Shown here: piece by piece, positions 36,860 to 45,052 of the stretch
How positions within the stretch are numbered: the stretch's first letter is position 1
Layout of the letters: each line of letters opens with the position of its first letter
Assembly: GCF_016757755.1 (NCBI RefSeq)
Contig: NZ_CP068437.1
Location: 2,790,001 to 2,854,000, forward strand
From: Shewanella sp. KX20019
Lineage (GTDB): Bacteria; Pseudomonadota; Gammaproteobacteria; Enterobacterales; Shewanellaceae
Length of the DNA: 64,000 nucleotides
Direction of reading: 5' to 3'
Program-made: the position numbers and the translations under genes
The notes under the pieces: generated by a model
The model's database searches: none
What the model was told of the DNA's origin: nothing
The model's input: only the letters and a program-made list of their open reading frames with translations

Positions 36860-37528
36860 CTAATCAATATCTAGGTATTTATGAGTCTGTATCGATAAAC
36901 GCCAATTACGTTCGATACATGTTTTCATCGCCAACTCTGTTGCTCTTGGCTTTTGGCTAATCGGTTGTAGGCATACGGTTTTGCCTGTTAAGTCGATATT
37001 AGTCAACAGTTGGTCAAGCTCTTCAATGTGGTTGTTGGTCGCAACGGGATGCTTTATCTCATTAGCCCGCTTGAGTGCTTGCTCTAATACCTTGTAGCCG
37101 CCTTTCATGTTAATTTTGGGCGAGACGGTCACCCAAGTATCCTTGTCACACACCACAGCAAATGTACCACTGGTTTCGATCTGCGTCTGATAACCATTGT
37201 CATGTAAATATGCCGTTAAATTAGACAAGTCATATAGACAGGGTTCACCACCCGTTATCACAATGTGCTTTGCGGTAAAGCCTTTTTGTTTAAAAGCATT
37301 GACCAGCTGCTCGCTTGTAAGATCAGACCAGCGACCTATGGTGCCGTCTACTTGGATCACCAACTCAGGTTTAACCCTATTACCCTCATCCAACTCCCAA
37401 GTATGTTTGGTATCGCACCATGCACAGCCAACAGGACAACCTTGAAGCCTCACAAAGATAGCTGGCACACCGGTAAAATAGCCTTCACCTTGTATCGTTT
37501 CAAACACTTCATTGACTGGATAGTTCAT
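36860..37528 (-). CDS. queE: 7-carboxy-7-deazaguanine synthase
   Basis: This radical SAM enzyme contracts the ring of carboxytetrahydropterin in queuosine synthesis. The three iron-sulfur cysteines are Cys31, Cys35 and Cys38 in GCPVGCAWCDTKHTW, and the SAM segment is ITGGEPCLYDL. The length (222 aa) is normal. GAGG lies before the ATG. It is divergent from queC, with a 129-bp gap. Queuosine is placed in the wobble base of tRNA-Tyr, -Asn, -His and -Asp, and the first two of these are encoded nearby. Confidence 0.94.
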   Translation of the reverse strand: MNYPVNEVFETIQGEGYFTGVPAIFVRLQGCPVGCAWCDTKHTWELDEGNRVKPELVIQVDGTIGRWSDLTSEQLVNAFKQKGFTAKHIVITGGEPCLYDLSNLTAYLHDNGYQTQIETSGTFAVVCDKDTWVTVSPKINMKGGYKVLEQALKRANEIKHPVATNNHIEELDQLLTNIDLTGKTVCLQPISQKPRATELAMKTCIERNWRLSIQTHKYLDID

Positions 37529-37657
37529 CTAACTTACCTCGTGATTAGCAGGGCGGCATTTATAGAGGATTTTTAAGTGACTCGCAAGTAGTTTAAAAGC
37601 ATTCCATGCTGCGTTAAACTGTCACTTCTCATTTTAAATTTAAATTGAAGTCCTATT

Positions 37658-38344
37658 ATGTCTATAGCTGTTGTCGTTTTTAGTGGTGGTCAAGATTCTA
37701 CTACCTGTCTTATTCAAGCTCTCACCCAATATGATGAGGTTCACACTGTCACCTTTGACTATGGGCAACGACATAGCCAAGAGATAGAGATTGCACAGGG
37801 CTTGTCCAAGCAACTTGGAGCCGTCAGCCATAAAATTCTAGACGTTGGGATCCTAAACGAGTTAACGGTTAGCGCCCTAACACGTGACATACCGATCGAA
37901 GAGAATAAAGACACTAATTCGATTCCAAACACATTTGTACCTGGCCGCAATATTTTATTTCTTACCCTTGCTGGGATCTACGCCTATCAGCTTGGTGCTG
38001 ACGTGATTATAACCGGCGTATGTGAGACAGACTTCTCCGGTTATCCTGATTGTAGAAATGAGTTTATCAAATCAATGCAAACCGCATTGATGCAGGGAAT
38101 GGATAAACAATTAACGATCAGCACGCCTTTAATGTGGCTTGATAAAGCCGAAACTTGGGCCTTAGCTGATAAATACGATAGCTTAGCGTTAGTTCGCCAT
38201 CAAACGTTGACTTGCTATAACGGTCTTAAAGGCGACGGTTGTGGTACTTGCCCGGCGTGCTTATTACGTCAACGTGGCTTAGATGAATATTTAGCAAACC
38301 CAAAAGGGATCCAAACACAATTAGCAGCTAAATGCCCCCAATAA
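37658..38344 (+). CDS. queC: 7-cyano-7-deazaguanine synthase
   Basis: This enzyme uses ATP and ammonia to make preQ0 from the product of QueE. The PP-loop is FSGGQDS at residues 8-14. A zinc site is formed by Cys186, Cys195, Cys198 and Cys201. The length (228 aa) is normal. It precedes the rhombosortase gene, which starts just after or overlaps its 3' end. Confidence 0.95.
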   Translation: MSIAVVVFSGGQDSTTCLIQALTQYDEVHTVTFDYGQRHSQEIEIAQGLSKQLGAVSHKILDVGILNELTVSALTRDIPIEENKDTNSIPNTFVPGRNILFLTLAGIYAYQLGADVIITGVCETDFSGYPDCRNEFIKSMQTALMQGMDKQLTISTPLMWLDKAETWALADKYDSLALVRHQTLTCYNGLKGDGCGTCPACLLRQRGLDEYLANPKGIQTQLAAKCPQ

Positions 38345-38349
38345 CCACC

Positions 38350-38916
38350 ATGGCAAAAAGCCCCTATATTGTCGCTGCCATCATAAGCGTTATTTGTATT
38401 GTCCTTTTCTATTTGGGCTTAGATGACCTATTAGCCTATCGACGCGAACTGATTATTGACGGCCAGTGGTGGCGCTTATTCAGTGGTAATTTCCTGCACA
38501 CTAATGCATGGCATTTGCTTATGAATTTGGCCGGGTTGTGGGTCATATTGTTACTGCATGAGCAACACTATAGTGCCAAATCACTATTGATTTTAGGCGT
38601 TGCTTTAAGCCTAATGCAGGGTACCGGGCTGCTAATGTTTTTCCCTGAAACAAAAGGATATGTTGGTCTCAGTGGCATGCTACACGGCTTATTTGTTTAT
38701 GGCGCTGTATTTGATATCACTAAAGGGTTGAAAACCGGTTACCTGCTAACGCTCGGCGTAGTTTTAAAAGTTATCTATGAGCAGACATTTGGTGCGAGTA
38801 GCGAAGTCACTGCACTAATCGGCGCTAGAGTAGCAACAGAAGCACATCTTGTAGGGCTTGTTAGCGGGTTTATCTGTTTAGCCGCTGTTTATGCTGTGAA
38901 AAAGTTTAAACGTTGA
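38350..38916 (+). CDS. rrtA: Rhombosortase (rhomboid-type intramembrane protease)
   Basis: This small rhomboid protease cleaves GlyGly-CTERM tails of exported proteins. Five or six membrane helices are visible; the catalytic serine lies in GLSGMLHG and the catalytic histidine in ATEAHLVGLVSG, with the HLLMNLAG segment of rhomboids. No GlyGly-CTERM substrate is encoded in this window. I use ATG 38350 (MAKSPYIV). An earlier ATG at 38332 overlaps the queC stop and would add six residues. A perfect terminator follows. Confidence 0.85.
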   Translation: MAKSPYIVAAIISVICIVLFYLGLDDLLAYRRELIIDGQWWRLFSGNFLHTNAWHLLMNLAGLWVILLLHEQHYSAKSLLILGVALSLMQGTGLLMFFPETKGYVGLSGMLHGLFVYGAVFDITKGLKTGYLLTLGVVLKVIYEQTFGASSEVTALIGARVATEAHLVGLVSGFICLAAVYAVKKFKR

Positions 38917-38920
38917 CCGT

Positions 38921-38951
38921 AAAAAATAGGAGACCATGGTCTCCTATTTTT
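38921..38951. terminator. Bidirectional terminator between rrtA and uvrB
   Basis: AATAGGAGACC and GGTCTCCTATT join through a central AT into a perfect palindrome. It is flanked by A-run and T-run and can end both convergent transcripts. Confidence 0.9.
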
Positions 38952-38980
38952 CGCTGTGGATATGTTGATTTCAATTATCG

Positions 38981-41011
38981 CTATGCTTTTATAAACTGCT
39001 CTCGCAAGCGCCCTACTCTATCTCTTACGGCCGCAGCTTCTTCAAATTCAAGATTCTTAGCATGTTCATGCATCTGTTTTTCAAGCTTATCAATTTCATG
39101 GCTAATATCGGCGGGTTTAACAAGATAGTCTGCGCCCTCCTCTGCCACTCTCCTTGATTTATCAGACTTGCTATCGCCGACATCCATAACATCGGTAATA
39201 CTCTTAATAACACCTTTAGGGGTAATGCCGTTATCAAGGTTATACTGGTGCTGCATGGCTCTGCGACGATTGGTTTCGGTTATCGCTTTATCCATAGACT
39301 TAGTAATGCGATCACCGTAGAGAATGACTTTACCGTTCACATTACGGGCAGCTCGGCCAATCGTTTGAATAAGAGAGCGCTCTGAGCGCAAAAAGCCCTC
39401 TTTATCGGCATCAAGAATACAAACCAATGACACTTCAGGCATATCTAGGCCTTCGCGAAGTAAGTTGATCCCGATTAGTACATCAAATACACCAAGCCTA
39501 AGATCGCGAATGATCTCAACTCGCTCAACGGTGTCTATATCGGAGTGAAGATACCTAACCTTGACCCCATGTTCATCCAAGTATTCTGTTAGATCTTCAG
39601 ACATTCTTTTGGTTAATGTTGTTACCAGTACTCGCTCGTTAACAGCCACTCGCTTAGCAATCTCTGAGAGTAGATCATCGACTTGGGTTCCTACAGGTCT
39701 AACTTCAATTTCAGGGTCCAACAGCCCTGTCGGCCTTACCACTTGTTGGGCAATTTCACCTTCTGATTTATTAATCTCATAATCACTTGGTGTAGCTGAT
39801 ACAAAAATGCTCTGTGGCATGAGTGCTTCAAACTCTTCAAATTTTAACGGACGATTATCAAGTGCTGACGGTAAGCGAAAACCATATTCAACAAGGTTCA
39901 TCTTTCGAGAACGATCGCCTTTGTACATAGCGCCAATTTGTGGAACCGTGACGTGAGACTCATCGATAATCAACAACCCATCGTCTGGCAAATAATCGAG
40001 CAAGGTTGGCGGCCCATCACCCGAGGCTCGCCCTGATAAATAGCGCGAGTAGTTCTCGATCCCCGAGCAATACCCAAGCTCGGTCATCATCTCAATATCA
40101 TATTGAACTCGCTCAGTAATACGCTGCTCTTCGATCAGTTTATTGAGATCTAGCAATTGCTTCTTGCGATCTCTTAGTTCCTCTTTGATGTGTTCAGTGG
40201 CTGCTAATATCGACTCACGCGGCGTAACATAATGACTTTTAGGGTATACCGTAATACGGGCAACCCGCTTGTTGATGTGACCTGTTAAGGGATCAAATAG
40301 ACTTAGTCGTTCTATTTCATCGTCGAACAGTTCCACTCTAATGGCATATTTATCAGAGTCTGCTGGGAACACATCGATCACCTCGCCACGAACACGATAG
40401 GTACCGCGCTGTAGCTCAATGTCATTGCGTTTATATTGCAGCTCGCTGAGTTTTTTAAGCATATCGCGCTGATCCATTATCGCCCCTTCTCGCAGGTGCA
40501 ATAACATCTTCATATAGGCCTTTGGATCTCCCAAACCGTAAATAGCAGAGACCGATGCTATGAGTACCACATCTTTACGCTCAAGCAGTGCTTTGGTTGC
40601 TGACAAACGCATCTGCTCAATGTGTGCGTTTACCGAAGCATCCTTTTCAATAAAGGTACCACTCGCGGGGACATAAGCTTCAGGCTGGTAATAATCGTAG
40701 TAAGAGACAAAATACTCAACGGCATTATGGGGAAAAAACTCCTTCATCTCACCGTAAAGCTGAGCAGCAAGTGTCTTATTAGGTGCCATTATAATAGTGG
40801 GCCGAGACATCTTTTCTATCACATTGGCGATAGTAAACGTTTTCCCTGAACCAGTAACGCCTAATAAGGTTTGACTAGCAACCCCCGACTCCAGGCCCTC
40901 GACAAGTTGCTTAATTGCCAAAGGTTGGTCGCCCGCAGGTTGATATTGAGATTCTAATTGAAATACAGATTCAGACACTAGGTTATGCTTCCTCATTTTG
41001 CTTGGCTGCAT
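38981..41011 (-). CDS. uvrB: Excinuclease ABC subunit B
   Basis: This is the damage-verifying helicase-like subunit of nucleotide excision repair. Walker A is GVTGSGKT at residues 51-58. The beta-hairpin region YYDYYQPEAYVP, helicase motifs (GLLIIDESHVT, QTIGRAARN) and a C-terminal UVR domain are visible. The length (676 aa) is usual. ATG 41011 has AGGG at close spacing; a GTG at 40978 is an alternative. I looked for a LexA box upstream and did not find a convincing one. Confidence 0.96.
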   Translation of the reverse strand: MQPSKMRKHNLVSESVFQLESQYQPAGDQPLAIKQLVEGLESGVASQTLLGVTGSGKTFTIANVIEKMSRPTIIMAPNKTLAAQLYGEMKEFFPHNAVEYFVSYYDYYQPEAYVPASGTFIEKDASVNAHIEQMRLSATKALLERKDVVLIASVSAIYGLGDPKAYMKMLLHLREGAIMDQRDMLKKLSELQYKRNDIELQRGTYRVRGEVIDVFPADSDKYAIRVELFDDEIERLSLFDPLTGHINKRVARITVYPKSHYVTPRESILAATEHIKEELRDRKKQLLDLNKLIEEQRITERVQYDIEMMTELGYCSGIENYSRYLSGRASGDGPPTLLDYLPDDGLLIIDESHVTVPQIGAMYKGDRSRKMNLVEYGFRLPSALDNRPLKFEEFEALMPQSIFVSATPSDYEINKSEGEIAQQVVRPTGLLDPEIEVRPVGTQVDDLLSEIAKRVAVNERVLVTTLTKRMSEDLTEYLDEHGVKVRYLHSDIDTVERVEIIRDLRLGVFDVLIGINLLREGLDMPEVSLVCILDADKEGFLRSERSLIQTIGRAARNVNGKVILYGDRITKSMDKAITETNRRRAMQHQYNLDNGITPKGVIKSITDVMDVGDSKSDKSRRVAEEGADYLVKPADISHEIDKLEKQMHEHAKNLEFEEAAAVRDRVGRLREQFIKA

Positions 41012-41190
41012 TTTACCCTATTTATGTGCAATATGGGTGAACTGAGTAATTTATACATATCCAAAAATTTTAACTAAAGGCGACTAAAAGTAGTGTTTTT
41101 ATACTAGCAAAAACAGGCAAGCAGTTGCCAATCCATATAAAGCTGATGGTTCAAAAGTTATAACCATTTCTGTTTACTCAGATGAAAGTT

Positions 41191-41205
41191 TGTGACAGCT
41201 TCACA
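41191..41205. promoter_or_regulatory. TGTGA-N5-TCACA palindrome
   Basis: TGTGACAGCTTCACA has CRP-type half-sites but a 5-nt spacer where CRP needs 6. It lies 180 bp upstream of uvrB. It may be an off-spaced CRP site or belong to another regulator. Confidence 0.3.
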
Positions 41206-41448
41206 ATCAATGACTTAGCAAAGTACACTAGGCCACAGCGGCCTAGAACTGGCACTTTAATTCACAATTACACGACTAGAATAAGTTACAATTCAGCAAC
41301 AACTTCAAAATCGTGAAAAATTAACTGTTGATTTTTGCATCAATCTGTTTTTAAACAATAAAAAAAAATCTCAACAAAATTGTTCATTTTAACCTCAAGC
41401 CCCTACTCATCGGCCTTTGCAACAGTTTTTATCACTTAACCCACAGGC

Positions 41449-41471
41449 TTATCCACAGATTTAGTGGATAA
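41449..41471. promoter_or_regulatory. Inverted pair of DnaA boxes
   Basis: TTATCCACA (41449-41457) is a perfect DnaA box, and AGTGGATAA (41463-41471) is an 8/9 match on the other strand. A degenerate form (TTAACCCACAG) lies 12 bp to the left. An AT-rich tract with A-runs is at about 41340-41370. There is no dnaA, dnaN or par gene nearby, so it is probably not an origin. Confidence 0.5.
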
Positions 41472-41540
41472 CTCACGCAAGCCTTGTTATAGCGGGACTT
41501 TTGACCAATTCAGCGACTTAAGCATTATCAATATAATTTT

Positions 41541-41555
41541 TGTAATTTTATTACA
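41541..41555. promoter_or_regulatory. Perfect HexR-type palindrome with no annotated target
   Basis: TGTAATTTTATTACA matches the HexR consensus at all 15 positions, better than the sites at zwf, hexR and pykA. A TATAAT lies at 41532-41537, directly to the left, so a repressor here would cover the start of a rightward transcript. No protein gene follows within 1.4 kb. Confidence 0.6.
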
Positions 41556-42126
41556 TATGAAATTATGGTACTGCTTCTATAAGCAATTAGTTTTATATAT
41601 ACCTGTTCTACATCAAGATGCGTGATTTCAGTGGGAATTAAAAGTGGTTTAGACAGGATTTAGACCGCTGTGCAATAGTTGGCCTATTGCCGAGGTTAGT
41701 AACACAGCGCTGATATTCTACGCAAACTCCCCAAGTGCATGGCGAGAGCAACATTTTTCTGCATTCTTTATTTATTAAGAATAAAGATTGAATTCCGACA
41801 GAATGGTCATATTTTGTTCTATACAAAATATGACATTTCCGCCCTCCTTGCCGGTATGAAGCAGAAGGTAGAGCGAAGCGCGGCTAAATAGATCTAGCAG
41901 GTAGAGTAATGCATGGAGCAATTGCCGACCTTGACCCCTGTCACTTGACCACATGCTGAATCCTGCAACTTGAAGTGGTTTGTCTATATTCTCTATGAGT
42001 TAATCGAAAACTACGATTAACTCATAGACTTGCGTTCTAGCTGTTCAGTTAATGACAAATATGGTGCATTCATCACCATGATGCACATTTGATGAACACT
42101 TAATCGCATAAATGCACTTTTTTTCC
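41556..42126 (+). other. Structured non-coding stretch, candidate small RNA locus
   Basis: Four inverted repeats occur here: 41672-41690 (GCAATAG, 7 bp), 41765-41787 (TCTTTATT, 8 bp), 41806-41834 (GTCATATTTTGT, 12 bp perfect) and 41993-42027 (CTATGAGTTAATCG, 14 bp perfect). A terminator-like end follows at 42064-42125, where GTGCATT can pair with AATGCAC followed by eight T. Only very short open frames lie within. A rightward transcript is an inference, and I see no known RNA family. Confidence 0.35.
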
Positions 42127-42135
42127 CTTGTCGAG

Positions 42136-42164
42136 TTGACTCAGTAGTAAGAGCCATTTAATAT
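42136..42164 (+). promoter_or_regulatory. Strong sigma-70 promoter of the tRNA-Asn array
   Basis: TTGACT and TAATAT are separated by exactly 17 bp, followed by the GC-rich discriminator GCGCTCCG. The first tRNA-Asn begins 35 bp downstream. Confidence 0.8.
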
Positions 42165-42199
42165 GCGCTCCGTCTTCAACGAGACGTAACTTAAACGAT

Positions 42200-42275
42200 T
42201 CCCCTGTAGTTCAGCTGGTAGAACGGCGGACTGTTAATCCGTATGTCACTGGTTCGAGTCCAGTCTGGGGAGCCA
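42200..42275 (+). tRNA. tRNA-Asn (GTT), copy 1
   Basis: This 76-nt gene includes encoded CCA. The anticodon GTT lies in ACTGTTAATCC. It differs from the others in the D-loop (CAGCTGG instead of CAGTTGG), and its T-arm reads TTCGAGTCC. Confidence 0.97.
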
Positions 42276-42321
42276 AAGTTTAAGTTAATCAGATATTTAT
42301 CTGGTAATATAAAAGAGCAAT

Positions 42322-42397
42322 TCCCCTGTAGTTCAGTTGGTAGAACGGCGGACTGTTAATCCGTATGTCACTGGTTCGAGTCCAGTCTGGGGAGCCA
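42322..42397 (+). tRNA. tRNA-Asn (GTT), copy 2
   Basis: This 76-nt gene has anticodon GTT, encoded CCA, D-loop CAGTTGG and T-arm TTCGAGTCC. Confidence 0.97.
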
Positions 42398-42435
42398 CTT
42401 TTATATAACGGTTAAATATTGATAAAAAATGTAAT

Positions 42436-42511
42436 TCCCCTGTAGTTCAGTTGGTAGAACGGCGGACTGTTAATCCGTATGTCACTGGTTCGAATCCAGT
42501 CTGGGGAGCCA
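42436..42511 (+). tRNA. tRNA-Asn (GTT), copy 3
   Basis: This 76-nt gene has anticodon GTT and encoded CCA; the T-arm reads TTCGAATCC. Confidence 0.97.
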
Positions 42512-42543
42512 ATTTTTATCAGCAAAAATAAGTAAAATGCGAT

Positions 42544-42619
42544 TCCCCTGTAGTTCAGTTGGTAGAACGGCGGACTGTTAATCCGTATGTCACTGGTTCG
42601 AATCCAGTCTGGGGAGCCA
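42544..42619 (+). tRNA. tRNA-Asn (GTT), copy 4
   Basis: This 76-nt gene has anticodon GTT, encoded CCA and T-arm TTCGAATCC; it is identical to copy 3. Confidence 0.97.
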
Positions 42620-42650
42620 ACTTTTGTTTATGATTTAGATTTATAGCGTT

Positions 42651-42726
42651 TCCCCTGTAGTTCAGTTGGTAGAACGGCGGACTGTTAATCCGTATGTCAC
42701 TGGTTCGAGTCCAGTCTGGGGAGCCA
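42651..42726 (+). tRNA. tRNA-Asn (GTT), copy 5
   Basis: This 76-nt gene has anticodon GTT, encoded CCA and T-arm TTCGAGTCC; it is identical to copy 2. Confidence 0.97.
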
Positions 42727-42761
42727 TCTAAAGATAAATCGAGTATAGGTAATATTGCGAT

Positions 42762-42837
42762 TCCCCTGTAGTTCAGTTGGTAGAACGGCGGACTGTTAAT
42801 CCGTATGTCACTGGTTCGAATCCAGTCTGGGGAGCCA
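42762..42837 (+). tRNA. tRNA-Asn (GTT), copy 6
   Basis: This 76-nt gene has anticodon GTT, encoded CCA and T-arm TTCGAATCC; it is identical to copies 3 and 4. It ends the array. Confidence 0.97.
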
Positions 42838-43020
42838 ACCTGTATAACAAAAATATTCTTATTTACCACCGCCTTCTGCAAGCCAAGCACAAATCAGTCT
42901 AAAAATAAAACACTCCTCATACAATGCAACTGATATTCAATTCAAAATCAGTTTATAATGCCCATAAAAATACACGTTTTTAGAACAATTTTGTCTTCTA
43001 TGATTGTGAATGGACTCATT

Positions 43021-44946
43021 ATGACTAGTTTCCGATATTACCAACTCTTTTTAGTTCTTGTTTTCTGCGGACTCACCTTCGTAACCTTTTCCGACAATCA
43101 AACTAATTTAGCCAGTCGTAGCGATCAAGAGCTGTCAAAATATACTGCTAGTATTGCGGATCAAAGCAATTGGCTAGGTGATGGCCAAGCGTTATACCAA
43201 CATTTAGATCAAAGTTTCAATTTCCAGTTCTTCCAATACATTGATAGCAATGACAAAGATAATAGTTACACCAAGGGCAACTTACTGTCTGAGGGTGGAA
43301 GTTTTATCAATCAACTCTATCAGATTGAAATGCCAGTCACTCAAACACTGACTAACGGTCGATTACAGGTGAAACTGTCCATAGCAAAAGAGATCACCAC
43401 AATGTCCGATAGGTTTGCTTATCAGTTAAAACTTATTTGGGGCTCCTTCCTACTGATTAGTGTTTTTAATCTCTTGCTGGCTCTGCGCCAAGCAAAAAAA
43501 ATACAGTACAGTGCAAAGATAATTGACGATCTACCAAATTTTACTTTCCATGCAATACAAAAATCAAAACTAAAGGGTGAGTTCACCCCACTCGTTAGGG
43601 CATTAGAGTCATGCCAAAGTAAGTTAAAATCAAAAATCAATGAACTCAATGAAACCCACGAAACGCTGACTAAAGTCGCTTTTCAAGATCCTATAACAGG
43701 ATTCGGTACCCGCTCTAAATTCACCGAAAAGTTGAATGAAATATGTTCGCCTAATAGCCAACAATTGGGTGTGCTGGCTATGGTTAGGGCCTCCGAACTT
43801 GCTGCAATAAACCAATTACACGGACGTGAAGCTGGCGATAACTATTTAACACGAATAGCGAACCTGATCAGAAAGTCTTTGATTAGATCGCCGAATGCGG
43901 ATTGTTACCGTATTTCTACCGCTGATTTCGCATTAATTTTGCCTGACGTTTCTTTAAAAGATGGCATGATGATCATCGAGCAACTGAAAATAGCCTTTGA
44001 TGAGTACCAACAAAATTTAGGCACCGATGCTGTTGCCTACATAGGTTTATGCCCCTATTTGCAAAATAATGATCCAGTAACATTGATGACGTTAGCCGAT
44101 ACAGCGGTCAGTATTGCGCAAACGATGGGGCCAAATAGCATTCACGTACAACAAAAGCTCACCGGTGATGAACTGTTTGGTGATAGCCGTTGGAAAATAG
44201 CCATCGACGAGATCCTAAAACGTAAAGCGATAAAGTTTTACGCCCAAGCAATACGCCCTTGCCGAAGCGATGTTGAGTCATACCGTGAGCTGCTGTCTCG
44301 CTTTTACAACGACCAAGGAAAGTTCTTACCTACAACCACAGTTATTGCGATGGCAGAACGTCATGGTATGAGCGAAGAGTTGGATAAACTAGTGATCTTG
44401 AAAACACTGAGTATGCTCGTAGGTACACCGTCACTAACGGGTTTATTTGGCATTAATGTCAGCACATCATCGGCAAACAGTGAAAGCTTTGTCGCTTGGT
44501 TGAAAAATGTATTGATCCGTCAACGACATTTGGCTGGAAGACTCATTTTTGAGGTTAGTGAATCAGGTATGCAAGCTAACCTCTCCGCGACATATCATTT
44601 TATCAATGAAGTGCACAGTGTTGGTGCTCGAGTATCGATCGAAAAATTCGGTCTAGGCTTTACTTCGTTTAAGTTCTTTAAAGAGGTACGTCCAGACTTT
44701 ATCAAATTGGACGGCAGTTACACACAAGGTATTATCTCAGACTCTCATAATCGTTTCTTTGTAAAAATGATCATTGATATTGCAAGGAAACTTACCATTA
44801 GAGTGATTGCGACTAGTGTAGAGAATCAAGAGGAGAAATTAGCCATGGAGCAGCTGTTACTCGATGGCCTGCAAGGCTACTATATTGCCAAGCCAACTCC
44901 TTTAGTAACAATGAGTAATAACAAGGCGACTGAAATAGTGCGTTAA
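43021..44946 (+). CDS. Degenerate GGDEF/EAL membrane protein (LapD/CsrD-like)
   Basis: This inner-membrane protein has two helices (about residues 6-22 and 140-158 from this start) around a periplasmic domain of about 110 residues, then a linker, a GGDEF-like and an EAL-like domain. The cyclase motif is replaced by STADF, and EAL is replaced by ELL (SYRELLSRF), so neither enzyme activity is expected. This resembles receptor or adaptor proteins such as LapD or CsrD; which one cannot be settled here. I place the start at ATG 43021, just before the first helix; the frame opens at 42958. It precedes rsxA by 106 bp. Confidence 0.75.
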   Translation: MTSFRYYQLFLVLVFCGLTFVTFSDNQTNLASRSDQELSKYTASIADQSNWLGDGQALYQHLDQSFNFQFFQYIDSNDKDNSYTKGNLLSEGGSFINQLYQIEMPVTQTLTNGRLQVKLSIAKEITTMSDRFAYQLKLIWGSFLLISVFNLLLALRQAKKIQYSAKIIDDLPNFTFHAIQKSKLKGEFTPLVRALESCQSKLKSKINELNETHETLTKVAFQDPITGFGTRSKFTEKLNEICSPNSQQLGVLAMVRASELAAINQLHGREAGDNYLTRIANLIRKSLIRSPNADCYRISTADFALILPDVSLKDGMMIIEQLKIAFDEYQQNLGTDAVAYIGLCPYLQNNDPVTLMTLADTAVSIAQTMGPNSIHVQQKLTGDELFGDSRWKIAIDEILKRKAIKFYAQAIRPCRSDVESYRELLSRFYNDQGKFLPTTTVIAMAERHGMSEELDKLVILKTLSMLVGTPSLTGLFGINVSTSSANSESFVAWLKNVLIRQRHLAGRLIFEVSESGMQANLSATYHFINEVHSVGARVSIEKFGLGFTSFKFFKEVRPDFIKLDGSYTQGIISDSHNRFFVKMIIDIARKLTIRVIATSVENQEEKLAMEQLLLDGLQGYYIAKPTPLVTMSNNKATEIVR

Positions 44947-45052
44947 ATTTACTCATAAGAAACCTAATTTAATTGTCCCTGCTTTCTTTGTGTTGTTTAT
45001 GGCGGCGGAAAAGCCGATAATAGCGTTAAGATTGTCTAAATAATGAATTGAG

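Noticed and set aside
41012..41130. LexA (SOS) box upstream of uvrB
   Set aside because: On the minus strand CTGTTTTTGCTAGTAT resembles the left half of the E. coli uvrB SOS box, but the second half-site CAG is missing at the right distance.
41191..41205. CRP site at TGTGACAGCTTCACA
   Set aside because: The spacing between half-sites is 5 instead of 6, so I list it only as a palindrome.
41449..41471. Chromosomal origin at the DnaA boxes
   Set aside because: Only two good boxes exist and no dnaA, dnaN, gidA or par genes are near.
41557..41625. 22-codon open frame right after the HexR-type palindrome
   Set aside because: There is no ribosome binding site and the peptide has no clear character. 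It could only be translated from a leaderless or near-leaderless message.
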